Part shown: positions 1-12,708 of the stretch, piece by piece
Position numbering within the stretch: the stretch's first letter is position 1
How the letters are laid out: every line of letters begins with the position of its first letter
Source: Acanthornis magna
Lineage: Eukaryota; Chordata; Aves; Passeriformes; Acanthizidae
DNA: 64,000 nucleotides
Reading direction: 5' to 3'
NCBI GenBank assembly: GCA_036785705.1
Contig: JAWUZG010000135.1
Location: 1,612,001-1,676,000 of the forward strand
Position numbers and translations under genes: made by a program
The notes under the pieces: model-generated
What the model was told of the DNA's origin: nothing
Databases searched by the model: none
The model's input: only the letters and a program-made list of their open reading frames with translations

Positions 1-3000
1 TTCCTTCAGTATTCAAAACAAAAGTAAGATTACGATCAGGTGGGCAGCAAAGACGCTTTCTTCACATGCAGAAATGTCTTATTACATCTCTTCTCTCTAC
101 CTTACTACTGCTTCCTAGAGCAGTTCATAACTTGCTTTTCACAAAGCTGTCTATAATCTGATAGCCTAAGTATATCCAAAGGTCCCCCTACCTTTCTGCC
201 ACCCCCTTTCATTTTCCTCCCCCTACATTTCCTGAGCAATCATCTTGCAAATTGAGACTATCACAAAACCTCGCCTATACTCTCTTTTCAGCTAAAAATC
301 ACTGTTTCATGATTTCTTGGAAATCAGTGCCAGTGCTCCCTCTCACATTCCTGACCTGTCAGCACTGCATGGGCAGCCCAAAACCACACAACTCCCACAC
401 CGCGCAGCTGCAAGGCTGCACGGAGCTTGAGTCTGTGGAAGCAGAGGAAGGGGAGTTGAGGTAGATCACTGCCTTTTTCTGATACTTTGGAAATGAATGA
501 CGATATTCTACAAGCTGTTGGGATAATATGAACAAATGGCAGGCATATGTAACAAGCTCACAGATAAGGGACTGGATTTTCTATTAACCACTTGAAGTGT
601 TTTCCAGTGGTAGCAGAAGAGAAAACCTCTGCTAGGGAGAAAATAATGTAAGTTGCATGACTACCTCCAAAAATGATAGATATTGTTACACATTCCTACA
701 TGCAGCAAGCAGAGCACATTGTCATGCCACACAAGCAATGCCTCCTGATGTGTGTTTTTGGGACTGTGCTAATGCCAAGACTGCAATTCTAGGGCTGCTT
801 TTCCCAGGCACTACAGAAGAAAAGCAGTGGACAATGTCTCATCTGAAAGGACCATACCATTTTGTTGCCCAAGCCAGGCATTAACACGGCATTCAAAAGC
901 TCAAGTTCAATTTCTGTATTGGTTTTTTAAAAAAAAGATTAATTGGACATTGGGATGACTGTACATGCTGTGGATGTAAGGATAAAATACATAAAAAACA
1001 GCTCAGCAATTAATCTTGCAAATTAGATTACAGAGATAAACTCTCTTTAGATTAACCTCATCAATATATATGAAAGCTGTAAAATCTTTTTGTAGCTGAA
1101 ATTCAGGTTACTAAATCCGAAAAAAAAAAAAAAAAGCCTATCATTGCTGGCTGTGTTTCCTACTAGGTTAGCTTTTGGCCACAGCAGACTTGAAACACAG
1201 TAGAGAGCTTTCATTTCTAAAAATCCCACTGTTACAGTAACATCTTTTCAAATGTATCAGCATATTTTAATATGCCATAATTCCACCTAATTACTTACAG
1301 AGCCCTGGCAGAGGTTCTGAGAGGGCAGATGCATCTAACTCATATCCCTTGAGCCCGGGGGCAATGCAGGACACACTAAACGGAGAGCACCCACCTGCAC
1401 ATCCAACAGCTTCATCATTCAAACCATGGCACAGATGCACCGAGGGTGAGAACCAAAGAACTGTAAAGGCCCAAGAAAGCTCACTATTCATAATCATCAT
1501 TTTTTTAAAAGATAAACCTTTCCAGCAGAACCCTCAGCTGAATAGCACAGAGTAAGAACTGGACAACAGACTTCCAAAAGACAGCTATGATAATGTATTT
1601 TCCCAAGGATTAATATCCCTGCTTTCTTAATGCATGAAAATGGCAGCCGCTACCAAAAGTTTTCAGTACTGAATTTTCAAGTCAGTGTTTCAGGCAACCT
1701 TTAACAATTTTTGGTGTATTTAGAACATTACATTACTGTCCCTGTTTCATTATGAGAAACAGGGTATAGAGGGTACCAGGATGCCATACGTCCCCCAACT
1801 GATAAAGAACTGTGTTCTTTAGTCAGTCGTATGCATTTTGCTTCATCTTTTATATCTAAACGTGAATTTTCCCTAGTATGTATCATCCTAAGACAAAGCA
1901 TTTTGTGTGACCTAATGAGATCAATGGACAGCAAACTCCAGTATACTAAGAATTATTAAAGAAAAGCCCTTTCCTGAATCTGACATCTCCTTTAGCACAA
2001 GGAATTCTAATTTTCCCTGATTTCACAGATGTTTTTCACCTGAATTTCCATCCTAGCATGGCAGCAGCCAGCAGCTGCTCTCCTGTCTGAAATACGTTGC
2101 TTTGAATGCAGCCTCTAGTGAAATACACACATGAAATCTGACGTAAATAGAATCTTGAGATATAAGAAGCCATAAAGGAGATTTGATGGGCTTTAACTGC
2201 AGCCAAATGATACACAAGGAACATACTCTGCAATAACATGTACCTCGTATGGATCCTATTTGCTTCCCCATGATAAAGTGGCAACTTAAGCTGTGAAAAT
2301 TACTGCCATCCATCTCACCCCATGCATTCACATGCTTGGGAAGCATAAGTGAATATGCAGCTACGTGTTTCGCAAACAAAATATTTCTCCTAAGATGAAA
2401 ACGAGAGTAACTCATTTCACAAGAAATGATTAGGCAATGCATGAAGCCTGGCATGAGTCCACCCTATCAAAGCCCAACAACCCTGCTGCACACTGAACTC
2501 TTCTGCTTTGTGGACCAGAATCAGATCCACAGTACAAAGGTCCAACAACTGTGAAGTCAAAAGGGCAGAATTTTTTCCTTAACTCAAAATTTTCTTTGTT
2601 ATATGCTACAAAGTCATGTCCTTTCTGCTATTTTTCTGCGCACTGTATTTGTTCTGTCCTCCCCCAGGATCTCACTGATCTCAGTGTGTTTGTATGATGC
2701 TTGATGCGTGAGGACCACATGGCCATATGTCCTATAATGCAGATTTATAAGTGTATATATATAGGTTAATTGAACTAAAATAAACTCCAGTCCCCCAGCA
2801 GCAGTACATACCCATGAGCAAATTGTATGTTCCATAAAACACTGCTTGTGACTTTTAAAGACCCTTTGTTAAATTGTTCTTTTTATTTCAGGAATATTTC
2901 TTTGAAAGTCTTCTTTGAAATATGAGGCATATTTGCATGAGTTATGTCACTTTTCCTTTTTCTACATTACCAGTTCTTTATACATTTCTATCTGCATGAT

Positions 3001-3889
3001 ATCTCTTTAAATCTGATAGTTCTTTCATTCATTTATTTCTTTTATCTCTAATATTATCATCAAACTTTCATTTTCTGCCTCTGGTTCCTTTCTTTATCTC
3101 CTTTGCCACAGAGAGATCATAATCCCACATTATTCATTATCTGACAGTGATATTGAAGAAGCTATTGCTGCTTATGTAATAGGAAAATCTAATTATTTTA
3201 ATAAAGATATGATTGACTCCATCAGGTGATACCTTGGTCTGATTTTCTAGGACATTAACTCAGCAGAACTCTTACAGTCCCAATCTCTGTGACTGATGGT
3301 AACATGGCACCATAACCTGCTCCTGTAAATCTACCAGCAGGAACAGATTCCAACATTTTGCCCTAAGAGCCAAACACTACAGTCTCTGCATATCTTTTTA
3401 TGAAACAGAAGTAGTTATTAGTTACCAAATAAATTCAGAGCTCCTGGGACTGGCAGCGACATTTTAATTTGTCAAGTGGGATAGAAATTTAAAGCTGGTT
3501 TTACCCTGAACAATCAACAAGATATTTACAAAATTAAAGAAACAAAAGAATGTTTCCACCAAGACACAATTTCTCATTCTAATGCCCTGCCTGTACTATC
3601 ATTGCTTTCAAAATGAAGAGTACACGGCACAGCACCTACTTTTATATTAGTCTCCATTTACTCTTCTCTTGTATTAGATGAACAATTCCTATGGACATTT
3701 TCACCCAAGTTTCTCAAACATTAACCATGTGGGGAAGCTTATTATTCCCATTTTACAAATGAGAAGACTGTGGAGCTAACATTATATGTGATCCAAAAAC
3801 ACAAGAAAATGGTGACTTGTCTGCCTTTCATGCAAGCACTGCCCAGAGCCTGACTAGCAGGCAGTGCCACAGGCTGGGGGTCCAAACAC
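1..3889. other. gene-poor intergenic sequence
   Basis: AT-rich unique sequence, with a 16-base A run near 1,120-1,136. No exon, RNA gene or known repeat is recognised. Minus-strand open frames at 2,036-2,454 overlap one another and have no coding character. Confidence 0.6.
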
Positions 3890-3965
3890 CCTCTGGATGA
3901 AGAACCTTTTTCTAATATCCAGCATAAACCTCTCCTGACACAGCTTCATGCCATACACCTTCCTT
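3890..3965 (-). mobile_element. CR1 LINE fragment
   Basis: GATGAAGAACCTTTTTCTAAT, then CCAGCATAAACCTCTCCTGACACAGCTTCATGCCAT, matches the reverse complement of the CR1 3' region. It points opposite to the CR1 end 350 bp away, so the two are separate insertions or an inverted rearrangement. Confidence 0.75.
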
Positions 3966-4310
3966 TTTTACCTTATTTCCTAGAAAGGTTTCCTGTTCAG
4001 CCAAGACAGACATCTTCCTCACCTGCTTGACTTCTGACATTTGGGAATTGCCTGTTCCTGTGCCCATAAGAGGTGATGTTTTAAAGGTGATCAGCACTGA
4101 TGGACCCCAACACCTGCAAAAAAATTTTCCTAGGTGGCCTTATTCACTAATTCCCTGAACATCCTGAAGCGTCCTCTCCTCATGTCGAGTATGGATTTTG
4201 CTGGCACTTTTCCTCCGATCACCAGAGATTATAAACTCAATCGCTTCATGGCTGCTGTGGCCAAGATGATCACCAATCCCCACTTTGCTCACAAGACCCA
4301 CTCTGCTGTG
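3966..4310. other. unclassified sequence between two opposed CR1 pieces
   Basis: This 345-bp stretch (with a 63-codon open frame at 4,134-4,325) has a repeat-like texture but matches no family I can name. It could be diverged CR1 or an older element interrupted by CR1. Confidence 0.4.
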
Positions 4311-4405
4311 CTATGGTTTAGTTGATACGGTGGCGTTCAACCAAAGGTTGGACTCAATCATCTTGGAGGTCTTTTCCAACCTTAGTGCTTCTATGATTCT
4401 AAGAG
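4311..4405 (+). mobile_element. CR1 LINE 3' end
   Basis: GGTTTAGTTGATACGGTGGCG, GGTTGGACTCAATCATCTTGG, AGGTCTTTTCCAACCTTAG and TTCTATGATTCTA form the standard last ~80 bp of an avian CR1 on the plus strand, including the terminal tail. Confidence 0.9.
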
Positions 4406-7400
4406 TGAATGAATGGAAGATAAGGAATGATCCACTTCACATCTAAATACTCTCTTGGTGGAATTCCCAGAGAAGGGAGAAAGCATGGGGAAACCATGGA
4501 GAAAGTTAAGTCAAGAGCCCAAAGTGTCAGCACAAGCAAGACCTGAAGCGGTTCATGTAGCCACCTCCGAAAGTATCAGGGCCTGGGCATAGCACCAAAA
4601 ATGGAAAATCAAATAATGCAATGAAATAAAAATTATTTACTACTTTTTTTTCTTCTGTGGATGCAGAGACACATAAAGCAAAGAAATCTACATTAAAAAT
4701 AAGGCTAATTGATTTGTGAGAGGTGAGAAAATAAAAATCAAACCAAAAATAGAATCAGACTTCAGTACCCTGACCGCTTTTACACTGAAATACACAGAAA
4801 AAACTTGGCAGACAGAGCTACTATGGTTTCCTCAGGATCGCTGAGGGACCTGGCAAACCTGCAGGAATATCACCAGGACAGGTTGTCCTTGACAGTTAGC
4901 AGGCATAGTGATTCAGCTCAGACTGTCAATTAAAATCTTTATATCACGTTTTCTATCATCATAGCAGCAGGCCAGAATTGATATCCAACATTTAAGACTG
5001 AAGAAATGGTTTTAATTATTCTGAATGAACAGAGAGATTCAGTTTACAAAAGAATTAGTAAAAACCTTCAAAGAGAAAACTGGGGGAGGAAAAGAGATGG
5101 AAAAGGCACTATTAAACTTTAGCTTGCTCACTACCTTTTTTGGATTTGGAAATATATATCATATAATGTCATTCTATGGAAATATTTCAGTAAGCTGTTC
5201 TTGTATGCTGATACTACATCTAGGACATTTTGGGAGCTATTTCGTGTAAATAATTAGTCATAGTAGTAGCTCCCTTTGAGGACACGTAAGTGCCCTCAGA
5301 TACTGCCAAGAGATGGGCCAAGAGACTTGGAACTCCACACTCATCCCCAGCTCAGACCTCAAAGCCTGCTCACCTGTTCACCAGGTACAGGAGCATGAGA
5401 GATGACCCCAGGACCCAGTGCCTGACAAAACAAAAGGTAGTTCCTAAATATAAGACTACCATGCAAAGGGCTACCAAAGGCAGCACAGTCAGCAAGATCA
5501 GGCTCAGGCTAGCACAGACAAGCATCCCAAGGCCAAAGCAACACGGAGCTACCACTCCTGCTCCCTGTATGTGGGCAGGACTAACCCCAAGCAGGTAAAG
5601 GCAAAGGCATTTTTTCCCCAGGTATGACAGGAAACTTTCAAAAACAGCTTTGGACAATTATGGGTGGGCTGTGATTCTTGACTCCTCACTGGACTCAAGA
5701 ATGGTATGAACACTAGTATGATACCTACAAGGAAAGAGAGAGCAATGCAGATAGGATAAAATCATTGTCCAGAACATCTCTCCTGGCTGCTTATCCCCCC
5801 AGGTACACATAGCAGCTTTGCAGGGTACAGAAATTATAAACTTTTTGAAGCCGGAAAATGAATGATGTTTACATTTAGTTAAGTGGAGGAGAGAGATGGC
5901 AGAGTGACTGCCAACAATCACTGGGCTGGTTTAAATTGCTTTTCACCAGCAGTCACCTGAGCAGATCCGTGCCAAGACACCAGGAAAAGCTGCTAGTCTA
6001 AGAGCAAGTTTATGCACTTCAGAGCGGTACTGGAAGGTACTGCAATAGTGATTGACATCAATATGGAGATATTCAGAAGAGAGGAAGGAAAAAAATACGT
6101 GGATGGATTCAGAAGAAAGAGTGGAAATGCAAAGTTCAGGAGGACACCATTTTACAGTACACAATTGCACAGATTAGCAAGTTAGATGGTACTGAAGCCA
6201 AATATCCAGTATTGAAATTAATGACCATAAAAATATCCCAGCAGAAAGATGGAGATTCATTGAAACATAACACATACTGTAAATAATCATTAAGTAAGTT
6301 AATCTTTAAGGATACCAAAAAGTATCTTTATACACTGGAGGGGCCAAGAGACTTTTAAGTCTTTCCATTTTTCACCTTGTAATTCACAACTTTTAGACCA
6401 TTATGCAATTGCAAAATTTTAAAGAAGCTTCAGTGATAACCCTGAAAGTCACAAGAAGATGAACAGAAATGATATGATAAAAAGGAAGGTATGTTCTTCA
6501 TTCATTTTCTTAACATCAACCTTTACTTTTGACTGTTCCAGTGTGTACTAAGAATCAATATTTATACATTGGAAAGCACCTAAGCTCAAATATTTCAAAT
6601 TTCAAAGATTTTGGATTCTAAACCCAACAATATCTTTATTAACTAGCACTGTTCAATCACAAGACTCCACATATTTTGGGAAACACAATTCAGATGAAAA
6701 ATCTGGTTTTGCTATGGTTTTGAGATTCAAGTGACTTCCAGTGGGACAAGATTAGGAAGAAATAGGAAGAAATGGGAAGAGCTGTAGAAGAACCTGTTCA
6801 GAAATTAGTACAGTGACACACGAATAAAGTTTGTGGAGTTCAAGGACTTTCTCTAACTAGTCCTGAAAAAATGAACCTCAAAGCCAGCCATTCTCCAATA
6901 AAAAAAAATCATCATTTCTGCCAAGTTTACTGTCTGGTTGTTTTCTTTTATCAACTAATGAAAAAATACCAAGAAAATTAGTTGGGACTTCCCATGCAGA
7001 CCAGACTGAATTGAAGCTATAACAAAACTCCAGACAAAATGAGATGAACTATTCAAAATTTCATTTTTGCAATACTGGCACCTCTCTAGCGATACGTTTA
7101 AGGCTCTAGAGAGAAAACACTACAAAGCCATCCAACACACTGCACTAAACATTAAACAGAACATTTGACAGAGGTGTTATATAGAAGCAGGAAGAAGTAT
7201 GAGTAGAGACTGCTGGACAATAACAGCTTAACCCGTGGTGAAATAATGTACTGCACCAAGGTCTGGGTAATCAGTTACAGGAGTTAAATAAAGCTAGCAA
7301 AATTTTTACAGATACCTCATTATAGAAGTACTTTCTAGAAAACTGACAGAACCCAATAGAGGGTAAAAAAAAAACCAAATAAAGCCCAGCTGACACAAAA

Positions 7401-9448
7401 GAAAAAGGAAGCAGAAAGACATAATGTCTCATGTTTTAAACCCTTAAAATATATTTCTGAGTATTTCCAGTCTATTCAGAATTTAATTCAGCTTTTAAAC
7501 AGACCTTTAACATTCAGGTCTTTGTTAGCACATGTGTCTTTTAGTACGTGTCAGCACCTTTGGTATGTAAAAATCACTGTGCATTATGTTTTACCATGTA
7601 TTTCACAGTTCTTTGTTCCTTGCACCACAAATAGAATTGTGGTTTTGAAAACTCTCTAGACACATGCTGCACTTTTTGCAATCTATTTTCTGCAAAGAAT
7701 TGCTCTCAAACTAGGTAGCACTCTCTCTTGAACTTGTAATAAATACAAGAATGTTGGGACACACTCAGAACTTATTTATGCCCAATAACTTTTTTTTTTG
7801 GTCTGGTGAGTAAATCATTCTTCACCTGAAAGTACATAAAGGCAATTATATTGGCTCGTGCCGAAAGGTGAAAAACAGCACATAAAATAATAAATAGCAG
7901 AAAGAGGGTATTTAAATAGGCATGTAAACTATGCTTTTCACATTGAAGAACATAATAAGAGAAATATGATCCTATTTTAGCAGAACCTACAGGATTGTTA
8001 GGGTGGTAGTACTGAGGTCTGTCCAAGTACTCAGGATCTTACACACCAAACAAGACAATAAAATAATACATTTTGTCTAAAATAATAAATTTTCAACCAT
8101 ACAGTGAAACAAACAGATAGCAGTCAGGAAAATACAGGAAACTGAATCTCAACAGTTGCAGCAGATTTTTGAAGAAGAAAAGAAGAATGATTAAAGACTA
8201 AACAGAGAGATCTGACCAAACAGTGTCCCTCTTCAGAAGGTGGCATCATAGCAGATAAATTCTACTGACTGCAGTACATTACTCAATAGGGGTATGCCAG
8301 TTTTAGTACATCATAAATGACTTCTGAATTAGTATTTTAATGATGTACCTTACAGCTGGCTCTGCAATCAATGGGAAAATCAGATTTGCACAATGAAAAT
8401 GCAATATTTACTCATTTTTTTCTGAACCCCAAAATGACCCTAAATACTTCTGCCTCTGTCCCAAATCTCAGTGAAACACAAAGTTGAAAACCAATTTCAT
8501 CACTGTGTATCTGTCCTGTGAACTGGTCCCTGCTGGGAGAGACCAGAAAGGTCTGTGGTCTGTGCTGCTGGAGCACAATCTCACTTTGCAAACTGAGGAG
8601 CTGGCTCAGGCTCATGATGTTTGTTCTGACCCTCCCCCAGAATAGTCCATGTAGCATCAGAGTACCCCAAGCAGGATCTGTCCAGGTCCACGAGGCTGCT
8701 GCACCCAGGACAGGACTCTCGACTGGACCAGAGCAGACCCCTGGAGAAAAGCAGCCCCTGAAGAAAAGCACCTTGTGCTGTGAGCAGCCCCTCCATGGCA
8801 CTGCTCAGACTTCGAACCTTACATGACTTTGCCGCTGAGTGATGCTTTGGCAGGCCATGGAAAGGTGCCCTGGCACCTTTTCTCCAGTGCAGCACTTGTA
8901 TGAGCCAGCCCCTCTTTCACTGTAGCTAACCAGGATTTCCTGGAGTTTTTCTCATTTTCTACCTGTACTGTTTTGCTCCTGGAATGAATATTAGGAAGCA
9001 AGCACAGAATAGCATTTGATAGACAGTGTGTCAGGCCTACTTACACCATTTCTTCCATAACACAGAGAAACTCCGGTTTATAATGGGAGTTCTAAGACAA
9101 TTATAATTACCACAGCTCAGACTATGATGCTTCAACGGAAAGGAAATGGTGCTATTACAGGAATTTGAAAGATACCAAGAGAGGGGGGGATGCTTTCAGG
9201 ATTTATTAGATGCTGCCACTGTAATGCCCTTTCTTTGAGAAAACAGCACAGAGTACCACTCCCTGCTGATTCTAAAGCACAGTGAATGAGAGCACAGCTC
9301 ACAATTATGGCAAACTTTGAAACCTGTCAGTCAAGGAGCAGAGCTGGTAATGCCAAACAAAACAGCAGATTTACACCTGGGAAATGAGGCTATAATGTAA
9401 GAAATACATTTTCTTTGCTCTCATTTATAACAGTAGTGGGAGAATTAA

Positions 9449-9512
9449 CTACAGGGGATTCTTAGCATATTTACAAGACACTACAGGAGGCTTTTAGCAT
9501 ATTTACAAGCAA
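9449..9512 (+). repeat. 32-bp tandem duplication
   Basis: Two adjacent 32-bp units, both starting CTACAGG and sharing TTAGCATATTTACAAG. They match at about 26 of 32 positions. Confidence 0.85.
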
Positions 9513-12500
9513 CAATGGCATAATTTTACATGCAGAAGTTTAAATACTGTAAAGTCTGCTCTGTCTTTAGTTTCTGTGATTTAAGGCATCTGTATCCCCA
9601 CCTTAAGTTTAAACAGCTACATGCTCTATTAATTCGTTACACTCAAAGGGATTTTGAGATGAATTTTCTAAAAGCAGCAGGACATTCGGGTTTGGAATCT
9701 CTTTTTATTTTATTTAATGCTTTGTTTTAAAAGGGGAAAGAAAAAGGCATTTTTAATGCTTCAAAATCACATGGGGTTTTTTTAGACTTTGTTTTTGTTT
9801 GCAAAAATAAAATGCTGACACTAAAGATGTGTGCAGTAGCTTCAGACAGTTGAAGCCTGTTAAGCTGCTGGGCTTTACTTCTTTTACAGAGCAAGAACAA
9901 GAAATCAACGTATCTTCTATTCCACTCTATGGTCTTGGGAAAGGAGACATGGAGGGGGATAGAAGGAACAGGATATATGACAGGAATATTCTGTGTCTGC
10001 TGTAAACTTGGTTGAATGCAAAAACCAAACTGGACCTGGCCCTAACAGGAATCTGTCATTTCCATTCTCCAGTTCTGGGGAGCCCAGGGCATGGGCTCAC
10101 TGGACACGACCATACTCTGTGACATGTGTTTTGCAGCCAAACAGCGGTGGGGCTGAGGGGTGCTCAGATGGCAAGACTGGCTAAAGCTGCCTTTTGGTCA
10201 CATCCATCGAACATTTTCTTATTTGAAATATAAAACCTAGATTACGCAAATACCGATCGCACGGCTCCTAAATTTTTTGTGTGAGAAATCAAAGAGTTCA
10301 CGTTAAAATGATGTCCTAAGGACAGGGCTCTGTACAATGTGTGAGCGCAATGACACACAGAACTCCTCTCTGAGACAGGCTGAAGGACCAAGCCTGATCA
10401 TTTCCCCCATAGGAACAGAACCTACAGGAGCCACAGCAGTGTCTGCTCCCTGCCATACTGCAGCCCACAGTTTCTTATAACCTTGATCTGTGACATGTGA
10501 CTACAGCCTGGGGATAAAAATCAGTTTCATGCCTCCTCTTTTACTGTATTTTAACACATTCACTTGCAGCAAGACTTGCTCAAGCCGAAAAGGAAAGACA
10601 AGACAGAAGACAGATTCATCTTCACCTGAATTTAGGAATGCAACTGAGGGACTTGATAGCGAAACATCCCCCAGAGCTCTCCTGGACAGGTACTCATGTC
10701 CCAAGAGTAAATTAGTCCACCCACAATCAGCTTCAATAAAAAAAAAGAGAAAAAAACAGAATTATCAATTGCTTGAATTTGACACAAATTAACACTATCC
10801 AAAACAAAATATTGTAATATATATTTTTGGTAGACATTATTGTCTTTTACTGCTTTATAATGCATTTACATTTTTAATAAAATTCTGGATACATACCTAT
10901 GCATAAAATTTCCTTCAATTTTTTTATTAAGTCTAATAAAAATTCATTATATATTCATGCAATTCCAGGAACTCACCAATTATTATGGTTGAACCTAGCC
11001 TGCAATATTTAATACTCATAAAATATGTTCATTCATGATCATCAGTACACATAACATCAAAACAAAACCAAAATTTTCTGTATGTGGGTTTCTTTTGTAA
11101 AATAAATGCTTTAACCTCTCAGGTGCAGTGAGACACCAGAGGAGATAAAATCTGAAGCAGCTTTGTTATTTTTAGCTTAATTATGGCTCACCTCTGAAGG
11201 AAGGTGATGAGAAAGAAAGGAGAGTTTCAGAGGATAGAAACACTGGAGCTTAAGACAGACCCATTTTCTGGTTTTCTTTGAAAACCTATTTGAACAAGTT
11301 TGCTTGTGACAAAACCAAGGGGCAATGAATGCACAGCAGATCAGCCCTTCACACCAGCTGGAAGCAGCCTGTGTGCCCTCCCCCAGCCCCACAGCTTCCT
11401 CCTCCCAGCATCTTTCACATGAAACCCAAAATTCCCCTGCAGGACAGGCTTTTAATTGCCACCTTCCATTACTCATAACAACACTGGCTAAATGATGGGC
11501 CAAACTCTGCCATCACTTAATTCTAAATACACCATTTCATTAAATTAAGGCAGAATCAAGATGTGGCACCGTATGTGTAGATTGTCTGTTCAGATTTTTG
11601 GCTATATATAGGAAGGAGGGGTTCAGTTCCTAAAGTTATGGCACTAAATCAGATGCCTGGGTTTCCTGATAGCATAATGTCAGTAAAATTTAGCACAGAT
11701 GCTCCGATTTCTCTGTGCAAGTCCCAATTAAAGAGCCTAGGATTGCATGGCATGTGGGACTCCTGATCCAACCATAAATTCATGCACATTCACGCCCCTG
11801 CTGAAAGTAATTGTGATTGTAAAATAGGATTTTGCCTCTAAAAATGAAGATGCTAATTTTGTGTGCCTGATACAATTCCTGCTGCCATTGCACCACGGTG
11901 GGAGCCACATTCTTTCACAATTATTTCCTCATCTCTGCTCCGCTTTCCTTTCTTCTTACTGAGTACATGACTGAGTGTGTGCTGATCCACAAACCCCAGT
12001 AACTCAGAGCTCATGAAAACTGATCCCTTGCAGTGCCTGAACTACCATCATAAATAACTTGGATTTAGAGCCTGTTGCAAAGTAACAACACTGCCAAGTA
12101 TTAAGCTAATCATTAATTAGCTGAGTTTAAAAGTAGTCACTCTTCAACTTAATAAATTGTAACTGGTGGAAACAGAGTCAAAGTCCACCTCTAATAAGAG
12201 ATATACTACACTGCCATACATGTAACTGTTCAATACAACTCAAAATGTGCCAGTTAAGTATCCCTGAGTATATCAATTTAGTTATCTGGATTATTTACTA
12301 CTGCAGGATGTGTCACTTTGGTACTATTCATATTACTCGCCTTTACTGTGTATACATTTCATATTCAATGAAAACCTATATTTATGAAATGATTAAGTGA
12401 TACAGGATCTCTAAGGCCCCTTACACAGTAAAATACTTTGATAGCATATGGTCTGACATACAATTATTTTACTCTTTGATTTATTTATATGCTGTAAACT

Positions 12501-12691
12501 AAAAATATTTAGAAAGTTATCTTCTAGATTGTGAATAACGGTCTATAAGAATCTGGCATTATTGCTATTTTATTCAGGAAACTACTATTATACACAGTCT
12601 TGTCTCAGATATGTTGCTCCATTTGTATGACTTTACCATTTTATATTAATACACCTAGAGCAGTTTAGGGTTTCATTTAGGTCTATTTAAC

Positions 12692-12708
12692 TTTTTTTTT
12701 TTTTTTTT
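12692..12708 (+). repeat. poly-T run
   Basis: Seventeen T residues followed by GGGGTGG; no element recognised beside it. Confidence 0.85.

Noticed and set aside
5370..5657. 95-codon hydrophobic minus-strand frame that looks like two membrane segments, with a basic plus-strand frame opposite
   Set aside because: Complementary open frames from one biased segment; no known family, start context or exon structure. A decayed processed pseudogene remains possible but cannot be supported.
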